Positions 24,907 to 35,590 of a stretch of 64,000 bases of DNA are shown here, in pieces. The position numbers and the translations under genes are program-made. The DNA comes from JAJNPS01 sp031378845 (GTDB lineage: Bacteria > Pseudomonadota > Alphaproteobacteria > Rhodobacterales > Rhodobacteraceae), in assembly GCA_031378845.1 (NCBI GenBank), contig JANNES010000012.1, positions 62,001 to 126,000 on the forward strand, read 5' to 3'. How positions within the stretch are numbered: position 1 is the stretch's first letter; every line of letters starts with the position of its first letter. Below the pieces are notes generated by a model that did not search any database, was not told the DNA's origin, and worked only from the letters and a program-made list of their open reading frames with translations.

Positions 24907-27900
24907 ATGGGTTTCCTGCAGCTGCAATGGCCATGGACGAATGCGGCGCGATCCGCGGACGCCTGGCAAGACATCGCACCCGTCCGCGCCGACCTGTTCG
25001 GGACAGAACGGCTGGAACACCACGCGCAAACCCTTGCTGCGGCGCAAACAGTCGCCGACGGCAAGCAACGGCGCGTGCGCGCGCTCAGCAGTCGGGTCAA
25101 GGAAAACGCAGATCTTCTGTTGCGGGCTTACCGTACCTGTGCGCAGGCACTGCAGGCCGGCCAGACAATCGCACCCGCTGCCGAGTGGCTGCTCGATAAC
25201 TTCCATCTGGCCGAACAACAGCTTCGACAGATCCACGATGATCTGCCTCCCGGCTATTATCGCCAGCTTCCCAAACTCGCCGACGGCCCGTTCGCCGGGT
25301 ATCCCCGCGTTTTCGGCCTTGCTTGGGCCTATGTCGCACATACCGACAGCCTGATGTCCGGCCCCGTGCTCGCACGCTATGTGCGGGCGTACCAGCAGGT
25401 TCAGCCGCTGATGATCGGTGAGCTTTGGGCTGTTGCGATCACCCTGCGCATCGTGCTGATCGAAAACATGCGCCGCCTGGCGGTGCAGATCGTCGAAGGC
25501 CATGCCCTGCGTTTGCAGGCAGATGCCATTGTCGACGCCGTCCTCGTCGCCCGCCACACACCCGGCCAGTCGCAACTGTCTGTCATGCAGCAGGCCGTGG
25601 AACCTTATCAGACAGCCCCCCTGCCCCAGATCGTCGCGGCGCAGATCGCAAAACGCCTGCGCGGCTTTGACCCTGTTCAGACGCCACTTTTCGGCTGGCT
25701 GGAAGATCGGCTGCAACGTCAGCGTACAACGATCGACGACGAGGTCGCCCACGCACAGTTGCGTCTGGGTGCGTCGAACGTGACCATGCGCAACATCGTT
25801 ACATCGATGCGGCTGGTATCCGAAATGGACTGGGCCGATTTCTTTGAACAGGTCAGCCTTGTCGACGCCAGTTTGCGCGATAACCCGACCTATGCAGCGA
25901 TGGATTTCGCCACCCGCAACCGCTATCGCACCGAGGTGGAAATCCTCGCGCGGGGATCGAACCTGTCTGAAAGTGCGGTAGCAGAGGCCTGCCTGACAGT
26001 TGCGGCAAGGGGCGTGGGCGATCACGCGCGCGACGCGGGGCATTGGCTGATTGGCGACGGGCGCGCGATGCTTGAGGCAGAGATCGGTTTTCGTCCACCG
26101 ACGCGCATGGCGCTATTGCGCAACGTCGGGCGCGTCGGCCTGACTGGTTATCTAACTGCGATTGCAGTTGTTTCGCTGGCGATCGTGGCGCTGGCCCTGT
26201 CATTGATCAGCACGGCAGGCGCTGGCCTTCTCGCGCTCATAATTCTCGGCACCATTGCCCTTGGTCCAGCAGCCGATCTTGGTGCTGCCATCGTCAACAC
26301 CATCGTCACGCGGACTATGCCGCCCAAGCCGTTGCCGGGCCTTGATCTTGGAAAGGGTGTGCCGTCACATTTGCGCACATTGGTGGCGGTTCCCGTGCTG
26401 CTGCACGATATGAACGATCTGGACACCCAGATCGACCGGCTGGAAGTGCATCATCTGTCCAGCACGGGCGGTGCCGTTCACTATGCGTTGTTGTGCGACA
26501 CGATGGATTCCGCGACGGAGACGGATGCACAGGATGCCCCGCTGATTGCTGCGGCGACGGCGGCCATCGCGCGCCTGAATACGCTTTACCCTTCCGATGA
26601 TGGGGATCGCTTCTTTTTCCTTCACCGCCGTCGTCTGTGGAACCCTGCTGAAGGGGTATGGATGGGGTGGGAACGCAAGCGGGGCAAACTGACGGAATTG
26701 AACAGGCTGTTGCGGGGGACTGGTGATACAAGTTTTGCACACATCACCAGCGCATTGCCCGCAGATATCCGCTATGTCATCACGCTGGACGCCGACACGC
26801 GGCTTTTGCGCGGCACGGTCGCGCAGATGGTGGGCAAGATCGCCCATCCGCTGAACCGAGCGCGGTTTGACCCCGAAACCCAGCGCATCACAGGGGGATA
26901 CGGCATCTTGCAGCCCCGTGTCAGTCCCACTTTGCCCAGCGGGCAGGACGGTTCGGTCTATCAGCAGCTGTTTTCCAGCCCCGGCGGGATAGAACCCTAT
27001 GCGGCGGCAACATCGGATGTCTATCAGGACTTGTTCGACGAAGGATCATTCACCGGCAAGGGCATCTATGATGTCAATGCATTCGAGGCGGCCATGGCGG
27101 AGCGCGTGCCCGAAAACACCATGCTCAGTCACGATCTGTTTGAAGGCATGTTTGCACGGGCGGCACTTGCATCGGATATCGAGGTGGTCGAGGATTTTCC
27201 CAGCCGCTATGACGTCGATATCCGCCGGCAGCACCGCTGGGCACGGGGTGACTGGCAGCTTTTGCCTTGGGTCTTTGGCACCCGGCGCAGTGAACTGGGC
27301 GGTATTCCTGCAGTTGGCCGCTGGAAGATGATCGACAATCTGCGCCGGTCGCTGCTGGCACCGCTTACCATGCTCGCACTGTTTGCGGGCTGGATGCTGC
27401 CACCGGCGCTGGCACTGCTGTGGACTGTCCTGATCGTTGCCATGCTGGCCATGCCACGCCTGCTGTCCCTGCCCTTTGGCCTTTTACCCGCGCGCGCTGG
27501 CGTGACGCTGCGCAGCCATTTTGCCGCATTGGGGGCCGACGCGCTGACAGCACTTGGCCAGATCGCGCTGACGCTGGTGTTTTTGGCGGACACAGCGGCC
27601 ACCATGCTGGACGCCATCTTGCGTACGCTGTGGCGACTGTTCGTTTCACGCCGTCACCTGTTGGAATGGATGACGGCGGCGCGTGCGGGCAGCGGGGCAC
27701 GTCCGACCCTGATGCGCCAATATCTGCGCATTATGCCCGGTGTGCTGCTTGGCATCAGCGTCTGCGCGTTTACTGCGCTGCTGAACCCTGCGGTGTGGCC
27801 ATTGCTTGTGCCCTTCGCGCTGATCTGGCTGGCCGCACCCGCGGTTGCCCGTACAATCAGCCTGCCGCGGCTGACGACATCCACCGCCGCCATGTCTGAT

Positions 27901-30900
27901 CAGCAGGCGCGCCAGTTGCGGCTGATTGCGCGCCGCACATGGCGCTACTTCGAGACGTTCGTGACGGCTGAAGAAAACCATCTGCCCCCCGACAATTTTC
28001 AGGAGATCCCGAAGCCCGCCATTGCCACCCGCACCTCGCCCACCAATATCGGACTTTACCTTCTGTCCACCGTCGCCGCCAATGACATGGGCTGGATCGG
28101 GCAACGGGCCGCCTTGCTGCGGATGAAAGATACCCTGCAGACCATGCAGCGCATGCCCCGGTATCGCGGGCATCTGTACAACTGGCATGACACGCGCGAC
28201 CTGCGCGTGCTTGATCCTGCCTATGTCTCTTCTGTCGACAGCGGCAATCTGGCCGGTCACCTGATTGCCGTGGCACAGGCCTGCAGGGCTTGGGCCAACA
28301 CCGGGGCACCGCAGGATGCGGTTGTGCGGCAGGCCCTTGATGATACCGTATTCCTGGCAAGGATGGCGTTGGAACACACCCCCACAAATGCCGCTTTGTC
28401 AGGCGCATTGGACCGGATCGCGGCCGGGGCGGCAGATGCCGCAAAGCCATTGGCCGCATTGTCTGATACCGCCGCACAGGCGATGAAATTGGCGCAGGCG
28501 ATGGGCGATATCGCGCCCGACGTGGTGTTCTGGATGACTGCGATTCACAGCTGCCTTGCCGATCACACCGCCGATCAGACGGGTAGTGCCGACCTCAACC
28601 TGCTGGCGGAGGTTGAAACCCTGTCGCGCCAATTGGCCCTGGACATGGATTTCAGCTTTCTGCTGGAACCCGACAAGAAGCTGCTCTCCATCGGCTTTTC
28701 CGTGGCCACCAACCGGCTGGACACCAACTGTTATGATCTTCTTGCCTCCGAGGCGCGGCTGGCCAGTCTGTTCGCCATCGCCAAGGGTGATGTGGAAACG
28801 CGGCACTGGTTCCGACTGGGTCGCCCTGCCACACCCATCGGGTCCGGATCGGCGCTGATTTCATGGTCGGGCAGCATGTTCGAATATCTGATGCCCTCGC
28901 TGGTGATGCGGGCACCTGCGGGATCGGTGCTGGAACAGACGACGCGGCTGATCGTAGGCCGCCAGAAGGCCTATGCCGCAAGCCTTGGCATACCGTGGGG
29001 AATATCGGAATCCTCTTACAACGCCCGCGACCTGGAGATGACGTATCAGTATTCCAACTTCGGCGTGCCGGGACTGGGTCTGAAACGCGGCCTGAGCGAA
29101 AACCGCGTCATCGCACCCTATGCAACTGGCCTTGCCGCGATGATCGATCCGCTGGCCGCCACGCAGAACTATGCCGCGCTCGCCGCGCTGGGGGCGGAAG
29201 GGCGCTATGGATTCTATGAGGCTGTCGATTTCACCCCATCGCGTCTGCAAGACGACGCAGGCTATGCTGTCGTCCGCAGTTTCATGGCGCATCACCAGGG
29301 CATGACGATCACCGCGATCGCCAACACCCTTCAAAATGGCCGTCTGCGGGACCTGTTTCATGCCGAACCGATCATTCAGGGCGCGGAGCTGTTGCTGCAG
29401 GAACGCATCCCCCGCGATGTCGCCAGTGCGCCACCGCGCGCGACAGAAGTGCTGGTGGCCGCGGTGGAGCACAGCGATACGTCGGCAGTACGCACCTTTG
29501 ACAACCCGGCGGATACGCCCCCCACCGGGCATCTTATGTCCAATGGCAATTACGGCGTCATGCTGACGCCCACGGGCGAAGGGTTCAGCCGCTGGCGCGA
29601 CATGGCCATCACCCGCTGGCGGGCGGAACCGACGCAGGCCGCACTCGGATCGTTCATCTTCATGCGTGATACCACGTCGGGTGATGTCTGGTCTGCCGGC
29701 GTCCAGCCCACCCGTGCTGCCGCCTACAGGCATCGCGCCGTGTTCTGCGAACATCATGCGGCCTTCACCCACCAATCGCAGCGTTTGACGACGATGACCG
29801 AAGTGGTCGTGTCAGCCGAAGACGATGCCGAGGCGCGCCGCGTGACCTTTACCAACAGTGGGCGCAAAGGCCGCGAAATCGACGTTACCTCTTACGCCGA
29901 ACTCGTGCTGGCACCCCAATCGGCAGATCAGGCGCATCCTGCCTTTTCCAAGATGTTCGTGGTGACCGACTACCTGCCTGAACTTGGCGTCATCATCGCG
30001 ACCCGCAGGCGCCGTTCCCCCGACGATCCGGAGGTATGGGCCGCCCATATCGCCGTGATCGAAGGCGAGGAGACCGCCCCAATCCAGATCGAAACAGACC
30101 GCGCCAAATTCATCGGGCGCGGGCGTGATGTGGCAACGTCGGTTATGGTGAACACCCCTCTGTCGGGCACAATCGGCACGGTGCTGGACCCGATCTTTTC
30201 CATCCGCTGCCGCGTCAGCATTCCACCCGGCGGCGTGACCCGCGTCACATTCTGGACGATGGTCGCAGATACGCCCGACGCACTGCTGGACCTTGTGGAT
30301 CGGCACCGCGACCCGTCAGCCTTTGCCCGTGCGGCCACCCTTGCTTGGACGCAGGCGCAGGTACAACTGCGCCACTTGGGCATCACCCATGCCGATGCCG
30401 CAGATTTCCAGACGCTGGGCGGGATGGTCATGCGGGGCGATCCCCGTCTGCGCGCCACGCCTTCGCAGATCATCGCCGGGGCCGCACCGCAATCTGTGCT
30501 CTGGGCGCTGGGTATTTCGGGCGATCTTCCGATCGTGCTGCTGCAGATCGAGGATGCCGAGGACATCGCCGCGCTGCATCAGATCCTCAGCGCGCATGAA
30601 TACTGGGAAATGCGGCAGCTGGCCGTTGACCTTGTGATCCTGAACGACCGCTCGTCCTCGTACGTTCAGGACTTGCAGATCGCCATCGACAGTGCCGTGC
30701 GCGCGGCGCGGTCACGTCCGCGCGCTGTGGGCATTCACGCGCCGGTCAAGGGCGCCGTTCACGTCCTGCGCGCCGATCTTCTGCATCCCGGCGCGCGGGC
30801 AAACCTCCACTCGATGGCCCGCGCGGTGCTGGTCGCAAGCCGGGGCGATATCAGCCAGCAGATGGGCCTTCTCACGTCCGCGCCAGTCCCGACAGCGCCC

Positions 30901-33390
30901 GCCCGCATCCCGGCACCCCCGGCACCAACCGCACCCGACATGCCCACGCTCGAGTTCTTCAATGGCACGGGCGGCTTTGCTGATCAGGGCCGCGAATATG
31001 TGACCATCCTTCACAGCGGGCGAACGACAGCCGCACCATGGATCAATGTCATTGCGAACCCCCAGTTCGGTTTTCAGGTATCCGCTGAGGGCAGTGGTCA
31101 TGTCTGGTCGGAAAACAGCCGCGAAAACCAGATTACACCTTGGTCGAACGACCCGGTCACCGATCCATCGGGCGAAGCAATATATCTGCATGACCTGGAT
31201 ACCGGCCTCATCTGGACCCCGACCGCTTTGCCGATCAGGGGTTCCGGCACCTATATTGCGCGGCACGGTTTCGGCTATTCGGCATTCGCGCATGAAAGCA
31301 ACGATATCGCGGCTGATATGGTGCAGTTCGTGCCGCTGGATGCATCTGTAAAAATCACCCGGTTGCGGTTGAGGAACACCGGGTCAAACCAACGTAATCT
31401 GTCAGTGACTGCTTACGCTGAATGGGTACTGGGTGTCGCGCGCGGCGCATCTGCGCCTTTCATCATTACCCGCACAGACCCTGCAACGGGGACGATTCTA
31501 GCCCAAAACACCTTTAGCACCGCATTTCCCGGACGTGTGGCCTTTGCCGATTTTGGTGCTGACACCGCCAGCGTAACCGCCGACCGTGCGGAATTCATCG
31601 GCCTCGGCGGGACGTTAAAAGACCCTGCGGGGCTACGTGCCACGCGCCTTTCGGGCACAGTCGGTGCCGCTCTTGATCCCTGTGCCGCGCTTCAACGCCG
31701 CATGACACTGCAGCCGCGCGAAACGGTGGAGTTGACGTTCCTGCTGGGGCAGGCCGAGTCTGACGCGGCTGCCAGCGCGATCATTCAGCGATTTCGCACG
31801 ACTGAAACCGAAGTGACTTTGGCCACGGTCAAGCAACACTGGGCCGATCTTCTGACATGCGTCCAGATCACCTCGCCCGACCGCGCGATGGATATCATGC
31901 TGAACGGCTGGCTGATGTACCAGACGCTTGCCTGCCGCATCTGGGCCCGCGCAGGGTTCTATCAAGCCAGCGGTGCTTACGGCTTTCGTGACCAATTGCA
32001 GGATGGCATGGCGCTGACCTTTGCCCGGCCCGACATGACTCGCACCCACCTTTTGCGCGCAGCCTCGCGTCAGTTTCCCGAGGGCGATGTGCAGCATTGG
32101 TGGCTGCCCCATTCCGGTCATGGCGTGCGCACGCGCATTTCGGATGACCGCGTCTGGCTGGGCTACGGTGTCGCCCGTTACATCGCGGTGTCAGGCGATA
32201 CGGCGGTCCTTGACGAACAGGTGCCATTCCTGCTTGGCCCACCTGTGCCCCCCGGCGCGCATGACGATTTCTTTCAGCCGCAGGTCTCGGACACCACCGA
32301 AAGCCTGTTCGAACACTGCGCGCGCGGCCTGGATCAGGCCATCGCGCTGACCGGTGACAACGGCATGCCGCTGATCGGCACGGGCGACTGGAACGATGGC
32401 ATGAACCGTGTTGGTGAAGGCGGACGTGGCACCAGCGTCTGGCTTGGCTGGTTGCTGATCGCGACCATCAACATGATGGCTCCCTTGGCCGATACCCGCG
32501 ATCCCGCCCGCGCCGCGCGCTGGCGCGCCCATGCCAAATCGGTGCTGCGCGCGATTGAGACCGACGGTTGGGACGGCGCATGGTATCGGCGCGGCACGTT
32601 TGACGATGGCACGATCCTCGGCTCGGCCTCATCGGGTGAATGCCGTATCGACAGCATTGCGCAATCCTGGGCGGTTCTGTCGGGGGCGGCCGACCCTGCC
32701 CGCGCGCGCACAGCAATGGCGTCGATGACCGAACATCTGGTGCGCCCTGATCCCGGCCTTGCGCTGCTGTTCACGCCACCCTTTGACCGCACGCCATTGG
32801 ACCCTGGCTACATCAAGGGCTATCCCCCCGGACTGCGCGAAAACGGTGGTCAGTATAGCCATGCCGCGATGTGGGCCATCCTTGCGCACGCAAGGCTGGG
32901 CGACGGGGATGCCGCGCACGAGCTGTTCGCCATGCTGAACCCGGTCAACCACGCCCTGACCCCGCAGGATGCGGACCGCTACAAGGTTGAACCCTATGTC
33001 GTCGCCGCCGATGTCTATTCCACGCCCCCGCACGCGGGGCGCGGTGGCTGGACATGGTACACCGGTTCCGCCGGATGGATGTATCGCGCAGGTATCGAAG
33101 GGCTGCTCGGCCTGACCCGCGCGGGCACCAATCTGCGCCTCAATCCCTGCTTTCCGCAGGAATGGCCGGACCTCACCGCAAGCGTCACCCGAGATGCCGC
33201 ACACTACACCATCACGATCCACAATCCTGACGGCACGGGACATGGCGTGCGATCTGCCGATCTGAACGGCTCAGCCCTCACGCCGGACGATGATGGCCTG
33301 ACCATCCCGCTGCTGGACGGCGCCCACCATCTGACAGTCATATTGGGTTCAGTCATGGCATTAAAAACACCGCGCAAAGTATTAAGTTGA
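24907..33390 (+). CDS. ndvB: Cyclic beta-1,2-glucan synthase (NdvB/ChvB type)
   Basis: About 2827 aa, the length of full NdvB/ChvB proteins. These inner-membrane enzymes build, elongate and cyclise beta-1,2-glucan from UDP-glucose, which is exported to the periplasm for osmotic adaptation. Hydrophobic segments lie near residues 410-460 and 820-985. Between them is the GT84 region with a DADTR motif (about 630) and QQHRWARGDWQLLPW (about 775). The C-terminal third is a GH94-like phosphorylase module with GTGDWNDGMN (about 2490) and QDGMALTFARPDMTR, involved in chain-length control. I prefer the ATG at 24907, which has AGGAG just upstream; a GTG at 24889 overlapping csbD is possible. No ndvA exporter gene is present in the window. 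Confidence 0.93.
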   Translation: MGFLQLQWPWTNAARSADAWQDIAPVRADLFGTERLEHHAQTLAAAQTVADGKQRRVRALSSRVKENADLLLRAYRTCAQALQAGQTIAPAAEWLLDNFHLAEQQLRQIHDDLPPGYYRQLPKLADGPFAGYPRVFGLAWAYVAHTDSLMSGPVLARYVRAYQQVQPLMIGELWAVAITLRIVLIENMRRLAVQIVEGHALRLQADAIVDAVLVARHTPGQSQLSVMQQAVEPYQTAPLPQIVAAQIAKRLRGFDPVQTPLFGWLEDRLQRQRTTIDDEVAHAQLRLGASNVTMRNIVTSMRLVSEMDWADFFEQVSLVDASLRDNPTYAAMDFATRNRYRTEVEILARGSNLSESAVAEACLTVAARGVGDHARDAGHWLIGDGRAMLEAEIGFRPPTRMALLRNVGRVGLTGYLTAIAVVSLAIVALALSLISTAGAGLLALIILGTIALGPAADLGAAIVNTIVTRTMPPKPLPGLDLGKGVPSHLRTLVAVPVLLHDMNDLDTQIDRLEVHHLSSTGGAVHYALLCDTMDSATETDAQDAPLIAAATAAIARLNTLYPSDDGDRFFFLHRRRLWNPAEGVWMGWERKRGKLTELNRLLRGTGDTSFAHITSALPADIRYVITLDADTRLLRGTVAQMVGKIAHPLNRARFDPETQRITGGYGILQPRVSPTLPSGQDGSVYQQLFSSPGGIEPYAAATSDVYQDLFDEGSFTGKGIYDVNAFEAAMAERVPENTMLSHDLFEGMFARAALASDIEVVEDFPSRYDVDIRRQHRWARGDWQLLPWVFGTRRSELGGIPAVGRWKMIDNLRRSLLAPLTMLALFAGWMLPPALALLWTVLIVAMLAMPRLLSLPFGLLPARAGVTLRSHFAALGADALTALGQIALTLVFLADTAATMLDAILRTLWRLFVSRRHLLEWMTAARAGSGARPTLMRQYLRIMPGVLLGISVCAFTALLNPAVWPLLVPFALIWLAAPAVARTISLPRLTTSTAAMSDQQARQLRLIARRTWRYFETFVTAEENHLPPDNFQEIPKPAIATRTSPTNIGLYLLSTVAANDMGWIGQRAALLRMKDTLQTMQRMPRYRGHLYNWHDTRDLRVLDPAYVSSVDSGNLAGHLIAVAQACRAWANTGAPQDAVVRQALDDTVFLARMALEHTPTNAALSGALDRIAAGAADAAKPLAALSDTAAQAMKLAQAMGDIAPDVVFWMTAIHSCLADHTADQTGSADLNLLAEVETLSRQLALDMDFSFLLEPDKKLLSIGFSVATNRLDTNCYDLLASEARLASLFAIAKGDVETRHWFRLGRPATPIGSGSALISWSGSMFEYLMPSLVMRAPAGSVLEQTTRLIVGRQKAYAASLGIPWGISESSYNARDLEMTYQYSNFGVPGLGLKRGLSENRVIAPYATGLAAMIDPLAATQNYAALAALGAEGRYGFYEAVDFTPSRLQDDAGYAVVRSFMAHHQGMTITAIANTLQNGRLRDLFHAEPIIQGAELLLQERIPRDVASAPPRATEVLVAAVEHSDTSAVRTFDNPADTPPTGHLMSNGNYGVMLTPTGEGFSRWRDMAITRWRAEPTQAALGSFIFMRDTTSGDVWSAGVQPTRAAAYRHRAVFCEHHAAFTHQSQRLTTMTEVVVSAEDDAEARRVTFTNSGRKGREIDVTSYAELVLAPQSADQAHPAFSKMFVVTDYLPELGVIIATRRRRSPDDPEVWAAHIAVIEGEETAPIQIETDRAKFIGRGRDVATSVMVNTPLSGTIGTVLDPIFSIRCRVSIPPGGVTRVTFWTMVADTPDALLDLVDRHRDPSAFARAATLAWTQAQVQLRHLGITHADAADFQTLGGMVMRGDPRLRATPSQIIAGAAPQSVLWALGISGDLPIVLLQIEDAEDIAALHQILSAHEYWEMRQLAVDLVILNDRSSSYVQDLQIAIDSAVRAARSRPRAVGIHAPVKGAVHVLRADLLHPGARANLHSMARAVLVASRGDISQQMGLLTSAPVPTAPARIPAPPAPTAPDMPTLEFFNGTGGFADQGREYVTILHSGRTTAAPWINVIANPQFGFQVSAEGSGHVWSENSRENQITPWSNDPVTDPSGEAIYLHDLDTGLIWTPTALPIRGSGTYIARHGFGYSAFAHESNDIAADMVQFVPLDASVKITRLRLRNTGSNQRNLSVTAYAEWVLGVARGASAPFIITRTDPATGTILAQNTFSTAFPGRVAFADFGADTASVTADRAEFIGLGGTLKDPAGLRATRLSGTVGAALDPCAALQRRMTLQPRETVELTFLLGQAESDAAASAIIQRFRTTETEVTLATVKQHWADLLTCVQITSPDRAMDIMLNGWLMYQTLACRIWARAGFYQASGAYGFRDQLQDGMALTFARPDMTRTHLLRAASRQFPEGDVQHWWLPHSGHGVRTRISDDRVWLGYGVARYIAVSGDTAVLDEQVPFLLGPPVPPGAHDDFFQPQVSDTTESLFEHCARGLDQAIALTGDNGMPLIGTGDWNDGMNRVGEGGRGTSVWLGWLLIATINMMAPLADTRDPARAARWRAHAKSVLRAIETDGWDGAWYRRGTFDDGTILGSASSGECRIDSIAQSWAVLSGAADPARARTAMASMTEHLVRPDPGLALLFTPPFDRTPLDPGYIKGYPPGLRENGGQYSHAAMWAILAHARLGDGDAAHELFAMLNPVNHALTPQDADRYKVEPYVVAADVYSTPPHAGRGGWTWYTGSAGWMYRAGIEGLLGLTRAGTNLRLNPCFPQEWPDLTASVTRDAAHYTITIHNPDGTGHGVRSADLNGSALTPDDDGLTIPLLDGAHHLTVILGSVMALKTPRKVLS

Positions 33391-33464
33391 AATGATATTT
33401 TTGATGATGTCACGTGCAGCGATGCCCCGATGATCCCCACCCTCCGGCCACGGCGATCACCGCT

Positions 33465-33490
33465 GGAACCAAGGTCATCACCCGCGCGTT
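33465..33490 (+). promoter_or_regulatory. EcfG-type promoter before the AI-2E family permease
   Basis: GGAAC (33465-33469), 17 bp, CGTT (33487-33490), 29 bp before the start codon at 33519. Exact consensus. Confidence 0.8.
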
Positions 33491-33518
33491 AATTGGCCAA
33501 AGCAAAAGGACCCTGCGC

Positions 33519-35516
33519 ATGGCGAAAAAGACCTCGGATGGCGACCACCCTTCGTCTGCAAGCGCGCAGTTCGGCGACATGCTTCAGTCCGTCTCGCAAC
33601 AGACCTCGGCCAACACGGTCCTGACCGCAATCATCATCATCGCGGCATTGCACTACGGACAGGACGTATTCCTGCCGCTTGCCATCGCGATGCTCATCGC
33701 CTTTGCCTTGTCGCCGCTTGTGACCACTCTGCGCAATGCAGGGCTGCCGATGATTGCCGCCGTCCTTGCCGTTGTGACACTGGCCTTTGCCGTAATCGGC
33801 ATGTTTTTTCTGACGGTCGTCGGACAAGTCGGCCAACTGGCACAGGAACTGCCGACCTTTCAGGACAATATCGTCGCGAAACTCGAAACGCTGCAAAACA
33901 GCGGGTCCGAAAACGGCCTGATCTCCCGCCTGACCCGCATGGTTGCGGCGATCAATGCCGAAATGACCCTCGCCCTGCCACAAGAAGGCACTGCCCCCGC
34001 CGGCCCCATCGCCGTCGAAGTCGTCGAACGCCGCGGCGCGCTCGCCACATTGCAGGATCTCGTGGTGCCGCTCATCAGCCCGATTGCCACCGCAGGTCTG
34101 GTGATCGTCGTCGTCGTCTTCATGCTGCTGGAACGGGACGAACTGCGCGACCGCTTTATCCGCCTTGTTGGCACCAATGACATCAACCGCACCACCCAGG
34201 TGATCGAAGAGGCCGGCACCCGCGTTGGCACCTATCTTCTGATCCAGCTTTTGGTGAACATGATCTACGCCATCCCCATCGGCCTTGGCCTGTGGTTCAT
34301 CGGCGTGCCGAATGCACTGTTGTGGGGCATGCTCACGCTCGTTCTGCGATTTGTGCCCTATATCGGCCCGGTGCTGGCCGCGATCTTCCCGCTGTTTCTG
34401 GCCTTCGCCGTATCCCCTGACTGGTCGATGGTGCTCTGGACCGCGGCATTATTCGGCGGCGTTGAACTCATCAGCTCCAATGTCATTGAACCCTCGCTTT
34501 ACGGCTCACGCACCGGCGTCAGCCCACTTGCCATCATCGTCGCCGCAATCTTCTGGACCTGGGTCTGGGGGCCAATGGGTCTTGTTCTGTCGACGCCGCT
34601 GACCGTCTGCCTTGTCGTGGTGGGCCGCTACATCCCGCAATTCAAGGTCTTTGATGTGCTTTTCGGTGACAGACCCGTCCTTGCCCCGCACTCGCGGCTG
34701 TACCAACGCCTGCTTGTGGGCGATACCGTCGAAAGCACCCTGCGCGCCGAAGAACTACTGGAGGAAGAATTTCTTGCCGACTACCACCGCGATGTCGGTA
34801 TCCCAGCCCTTTTGATGGCGCAATCCGATTACGAACGCGGGGTGCTGTCGGCGGACCAGCAGAACCGCTTTGCCGATACTGCCACGCACCTGCTGGGCGA
34901 ACTCGATGCCGAAGTCGCCAAGGAACTGGCCCTCACGCACGAACACCCCGCAACACCTGATGACACGGACAGCACTCTGGGCACGAGCGCTAAGGTTGCC
35001 CTTCCGGGTGCCGGGTACCGCCTCGCGGTCCTGGGCGGCCGCACCCGTCTTGACGATGTCGCAGCCCGCATGTTCGGGCAGGCTGCCGAGACCGAAGGAG
35101 CCGATGTGCTGGTGCTGTCGCATACCGATCTGACACCCAGCCGATTTTCAAGCGTCACCGCAAGCGCCGCCGACTGCGTCATCCTCAACTTTCTGGACAC
35201 CGCCCCCTCACGTGCATCTTTACTGCATATCCCCCGGCTAAAACGGGCCGCACCAACGATGCGTATCGGGCTCATACTCTGGCAGTCGACAGGCGATACG
35301 GATGATTTGTTCCCCAAACGCCGCGCATCACCCGACAAGCTGGCCGAAGTCATGGAGATCGGGGCCGACTTCTGCGCAACCTCGATGGAGGACGCCTTGC
35401 TGCAGGCGTTCAAGGACGAACCATCCCGCCCTGCGGCGCAACCTGCGAAAAAACCGCGCGGCGTGACCAAACCCCGCACCCCGGTACAAGTCCCTGCGCT
35501 GGCCCCAGCGATCTGA
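33519..35516 (+). CDS. AI-2E family transporter (PerM-type) with long soluble C terminus
   Basis: 665 aa. The start at 33519 has AAGGA 8 nt upstream; the longer open frame begins upstream of the promoter and is rejected. The first about 370 residues hold the AI-2E/PerM permease: paired helices around TVLTAIIIIAALHYGQDVFLPLAIA, then LQDLVVPLISPIATAGLVIVVVVFMLLERDELRDRFIRL, and the signature RFVPYIGPVLAAIFPLFLAFA...WGPMGLVLSTPLTVCLVVVGRY. About 280 further residues form a hydrophilic, probably cytoplasmic extension, roughly doubling the normal family length. The transported substrate is unknown. Expression under EcfG is inferred from the promoter. Confidence 0.88.
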   Translation: MAKKTSDGDHPSSASAQFGDMLQSVSQQTSANTVLTAIIIIAALHYGQDVFLPLAIAMLIAFALSPLVTTLRNAGLPMIAAVLAVVTLAFAVIGMFFLTVVGQVGQLAQELPTFQDNIVAKLETLQNSGSENGLISRLTRMVAAINAEMTLALPQEGTAPAGPIAVEVVERRGALATLQDLVVPLISPIATAGLVIVVVVFMLLERDELRDRFIRLVGTNDINRTTQVIEEAGTRVGTYLLIQLLVNMIYAIPIGLGLWFIGVPNALLWGMLTLVLRFVPYIGPVLAAIFPLFLAFAVSPDWSMVLWTAALFGGVELISSNVIEPSLYGSRTGVSPLAIIVAAIFWTWVWGPMGLVLSTPLTVCLVVVGRYIPQFKVFDVLFGDRPVLAPHSRLYQRLLVGDTVESTLRAEELLEEEFLADYHRDVGIPALLMAQSDYERGVLSADQQNRFADTATHLLGELDAEVAKELALTHEHPATPDDTDSTLGTSAKVALPGAGYRLAVLGGRTRLDDVAARMFGQAAETEGADVLVLSHTDLTPSRFSSVTASAADCVILNFLDTAPSRASLLHIPRLKRAAPTMRIGLILWQSTGDTDDLFPKRRASPDKLAEVMEIGADFCATSMEDALLQAFKDEPSRPAAQPAKKPRGVTKPRTPVQVPALAPAI

Positions 35517-35543
35517 ATAGGCGATCTGCCTGTCGCGCATAAG

Positions 35544-35574
35544 AACGCCCCTTCCCGATCAGGAAAAGGGCGTT
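35544..35574. terminator. Bidirectional terminator between convergent stress genes
   Basis: AACGCCCCTTCC (35544-35555) pairs with GGAAAAGGGCGTT (35562-35574) with one mismatch. It lies between the permease stop and the convergent YciF-like gene stop. Confidence 0.7.
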
Positions 35575-35590
35575 TGTATGAAAATCCCGA

